Both the position numbers and the translations under genes were made by a program. The notes under the pieces are model-generated. The model searched no databases and was not told the DNA's origin. It saw only the letters and a list, made by a program, of their open reading frames with translations. Positions 62,008 to 64,000 of a DNA stretch of 64,000 nt are shown here, piece by piece. Location of the stretch: positions 462,844,501 through 462,908,500 of the forward strand of contig CM028129.1 in assembly GCA_016271365.2 (NCBI GenBank), given 5' to 3'. Positions within the stretch are counted from its first letter, which is position 1; every line of letters begins with the position of its first letter. Source of the stretch: Neoceratodus forsteri. Its lineage: Eukaryota > Chordata > Ceratodontiformes > Ceratodontidae.

Positions 62008-64000
62008 TTTTTTAATTTAAAGTTTATTAAGAAAATTTTGTTATTACATACCAATGGCAGACATACATGTTAATGAACTGGATACAATAGCACAATGAGA
62101 ATATGAGTCAGCCCACCCAACCACTCCCTCTCTCCTGTTTTCCACCCCCCAACCCTACCCTTGTTGAGCACAACCAATATATCTTATAAGGTTCTCATTA
62201 CAATCAGCTAGGCCAACAATGTACCAGTTTATCATAAAGCTGGGTCACCCCTAGTGTAAGGAATGAAGGGTGTATAAGGGATCCCAGATTTTCTTAAATT
62301 TCTCCAATCTGTTTTGAAGGCAAGCAATGGCCCTTTCCGTACTAAGGTTCGCCAAGAGTTCGGACATCCATTCATTATAAGTTATCTCATGCTGGTCAGT
62401 CTAGTGTTTTAAAACTAACTTTTTCACTGACATAGCTATTAGCATTATATGGTATTTACATGCCTGAACTTTGATTCCTGAAAGATCACCCATAATACAC
62501 ACTGTTGGGCTAAATAGGTCACCAAGCCCCAGGAGAGGATCACTTGATTACTTAATGGATGACCACGAGGGTGACACTTTGGGACAGGACCAGAACATGT
62601 GAGAAATTGTCCCATCTTCAAAAGTACGTCTGGAACAAGTAGGAGCAGGTTTAAGGCCCAGTTTAAACAAACAGGAGGGAGAATAATATGCATTATGCAG
62701 GATAAATAATTGAGTTAGTCTAAGCCTATCCTGAGTCACAAACTTATGGCAGTTACGCCGCAGTTCCTGCCACTCAAAGTTGTGGTCTGGGAACATAGAG
62801 GCCCATAAATCCATAGGCCCCGAGCAATCAGGAAATTTTCAATTGTGAATGGTACTGTAAATTGTTGAGACTGCTCCAGGGTGGCCACAAGACTTTGAGA
62901 GTTCTTGGCTAAATGGAATGTTTTCTGTCATGCTGGGCACTTTACCTAAAGCCTTCATTACAGAATGACATAATTGCAGAATCCAGAATCTATATTTATT
63001 AGGAATTGCCAATCTACCAATTAAGTCATTAACCGGGAGCCACTCCCCATTGCTTGAGACAAGACTAGAGAGTTGTATACTCTGTCGGCCAGGTATCCAA
63101 TTGGAGGGAATTAATTTACCATCAATTTTAAATTGGGGATTCCTCATTACAGGTTGATTAAGATCTCTACCTGGGTCATATCTAAGATACCTACGTACCT
63201 GGGCGTGAATCCTCAATGAAGTTAGAATAGTGGGATTCCTGATACTTGATGGGAGGGATCTCTGTTTGGCAAATAATAGACCCACAGGATCTAAGCCAGT
63301 TGCTTGGATTAAAGCAAGTTCTATCTTAAGCCAGGCAGGAGCTACAAGTACATTATCTGGTGTAAGCCATTTTAGGTACTTATTGATATGACTAGCCCAA
63401 AAATATGTAGGAATATGGGGGAGGCGAAGTCCCCCTTTAGCCTTGGGGGCCATCAATTTGTAATAAGCTATGCGTGGGGGCTTACTGTGCCAGATAAATT
63501 TGGTAATAAGAGATTGGACCTTGTTAAACCATGACATTGGGAGATGGATATTTTGCATGGAGAGAGGGTAATAAATCCTGGGAAAAACATTCATTTTGAT
63601 TAAATTTATTCTCCCCCATAGGGATAAAGGAAGGGATGACCATCTAGTGAGATTCTGAGAAATTGTGAGAATTATAGATTCAAAATTTAACCTAATGATG
63701 AGACCCGGACTCCTGGCTAGCTCAATACCCAGGTATCTCAATGATTCATGCTTCCAACTTAATCCCATGGACAGTATTTCCACTTTAAACACTTTATGAT
63801 TTAAGGGAAAACCACAGTCTTGTTAATGTTCAGTTTATAATTGGAAATACTACTGAATTCTTCGATAATGTGCAACATAGAGGGATTTGGATGTCTTGGG
63901 ATTTGAGATTTGGAGGAGCAGATCATCTGCGTATGCAAGAACTTTTACTTCGTATGGGTGGATTGGTATCCCCTCTACTGCCTGACATGCTAACAACTTG
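62008..64000 (-). mobile_element. L1/Tx1-like LINE, minus strand, running off the window
   Basis: The 3' end is at 62008 (minus-strand AATAAACTTTAAATTAAAA), like the L1 ending at 41229. It is inserted into family B copy 5; the 5' part lies beyond 64000. Confidence 0.87.
62450..64000 (-). pseudogene. L1 ORF2, reverse transcriptase end and C-terminal region
   Basis: Minus strand from the right edge: KVLAYADDLLLQISN (YADD codons 63922-63933), stops near 63820-63840, then a 317-codon frame (63792-62839). That frame has SLRYLGIELARSPG, LTRWSSLPLSLWGRINLIKM, ITKFIWHSKPPRIAY and PKAKGGLRLPHI. After a frame break come DLWASMFPDHNFEWQEL, YYSPSCLFKLGL, DGTISHMFWSCPKVSPSW to about 62548. These are standard L1 landmarks. 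It is better preserved than the 41.2-56.5 kb L1, but stops remain. Confidence 0.9.

Overview
This window reads as a vertebrate nuclear genome segment built almost entirely from transposable elements. I found no host protein-coding gene, tRNA, rRNA or CRISPR array. The evidence is the repeat content: CR1, L2/Rex1-like and L1/Tx1-like LINEs, MIR/CORE-type SINEs, a tRNA-derived SINE, a MULE transposase relic, MITEs and many microsatellites. The repeat load, the many large palindromic DNA elements and a CR1 tail of repeated CTATGTTT units would suit a large amphibian (caecilian or salamander) or lungfish genome. That placement is an inference; only a similarity search could fix it.

Layout. 1-1015: MULE/FLYWCH transposase remnant, minus strand. 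1970-2480: palindromic MITE (family A) followed by a long (TA)n/(GATA)n tract. 3306-10570: very large element with inverted ends carrying family A tips, filled by an L2 tail and a nearly complete L2. 10846-14452: L1/Tx1-like element bounded by a 16-bp target site duplication, carrying ORF1 but no ORF2, with ORF1 split by a 1-kb palindrome and other DNA. 15.2-16.9 kb and 21.3-23.4 kb: family B elements (tandem hairpin monomers plus an intron-like module). 17.8-20.4 kb: MIR-like SINE and two CR1 tails. 23.7-24.75 kb: hairpin family C with a minisatellite. 25.1-28.3 kb: MIR-like SINE, a candidate solo LTR and a tRNA-type SINE. 29.5-35.8 kb: inverted-repeat pair, one arm of which is split by a 3.76-kb LINE encoding a 2A-like motif. 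36.3-38.3 kb: minus-strand retroelement tails and minisatellites. 38.5-41.2 kb: families A and B again. 41.2-56.5 kb: four-level nest of LINEs inside one family A MITE. 57.3-62 kb: families A and B, plus a palindrome with (TA)n at its centre. 62 kb to the end: another minus-strand L1.

Relationships. No operon or pathway is present. The main internal logic is insertion history: family A MITE, then L1 (minus), then LINE-A (plus), then LINE-B (plus) and CR1 (minus). The oldest coding regions carry frameshifts, stops or lost catalytic residues, so everything coding is annotated as pseudogene. The least explained material is the palindromic A/B/C DNA-element families. Family B carries a splice-donor/acceptor-like module of nearly constant length (105-108 bp) in five separate copies.
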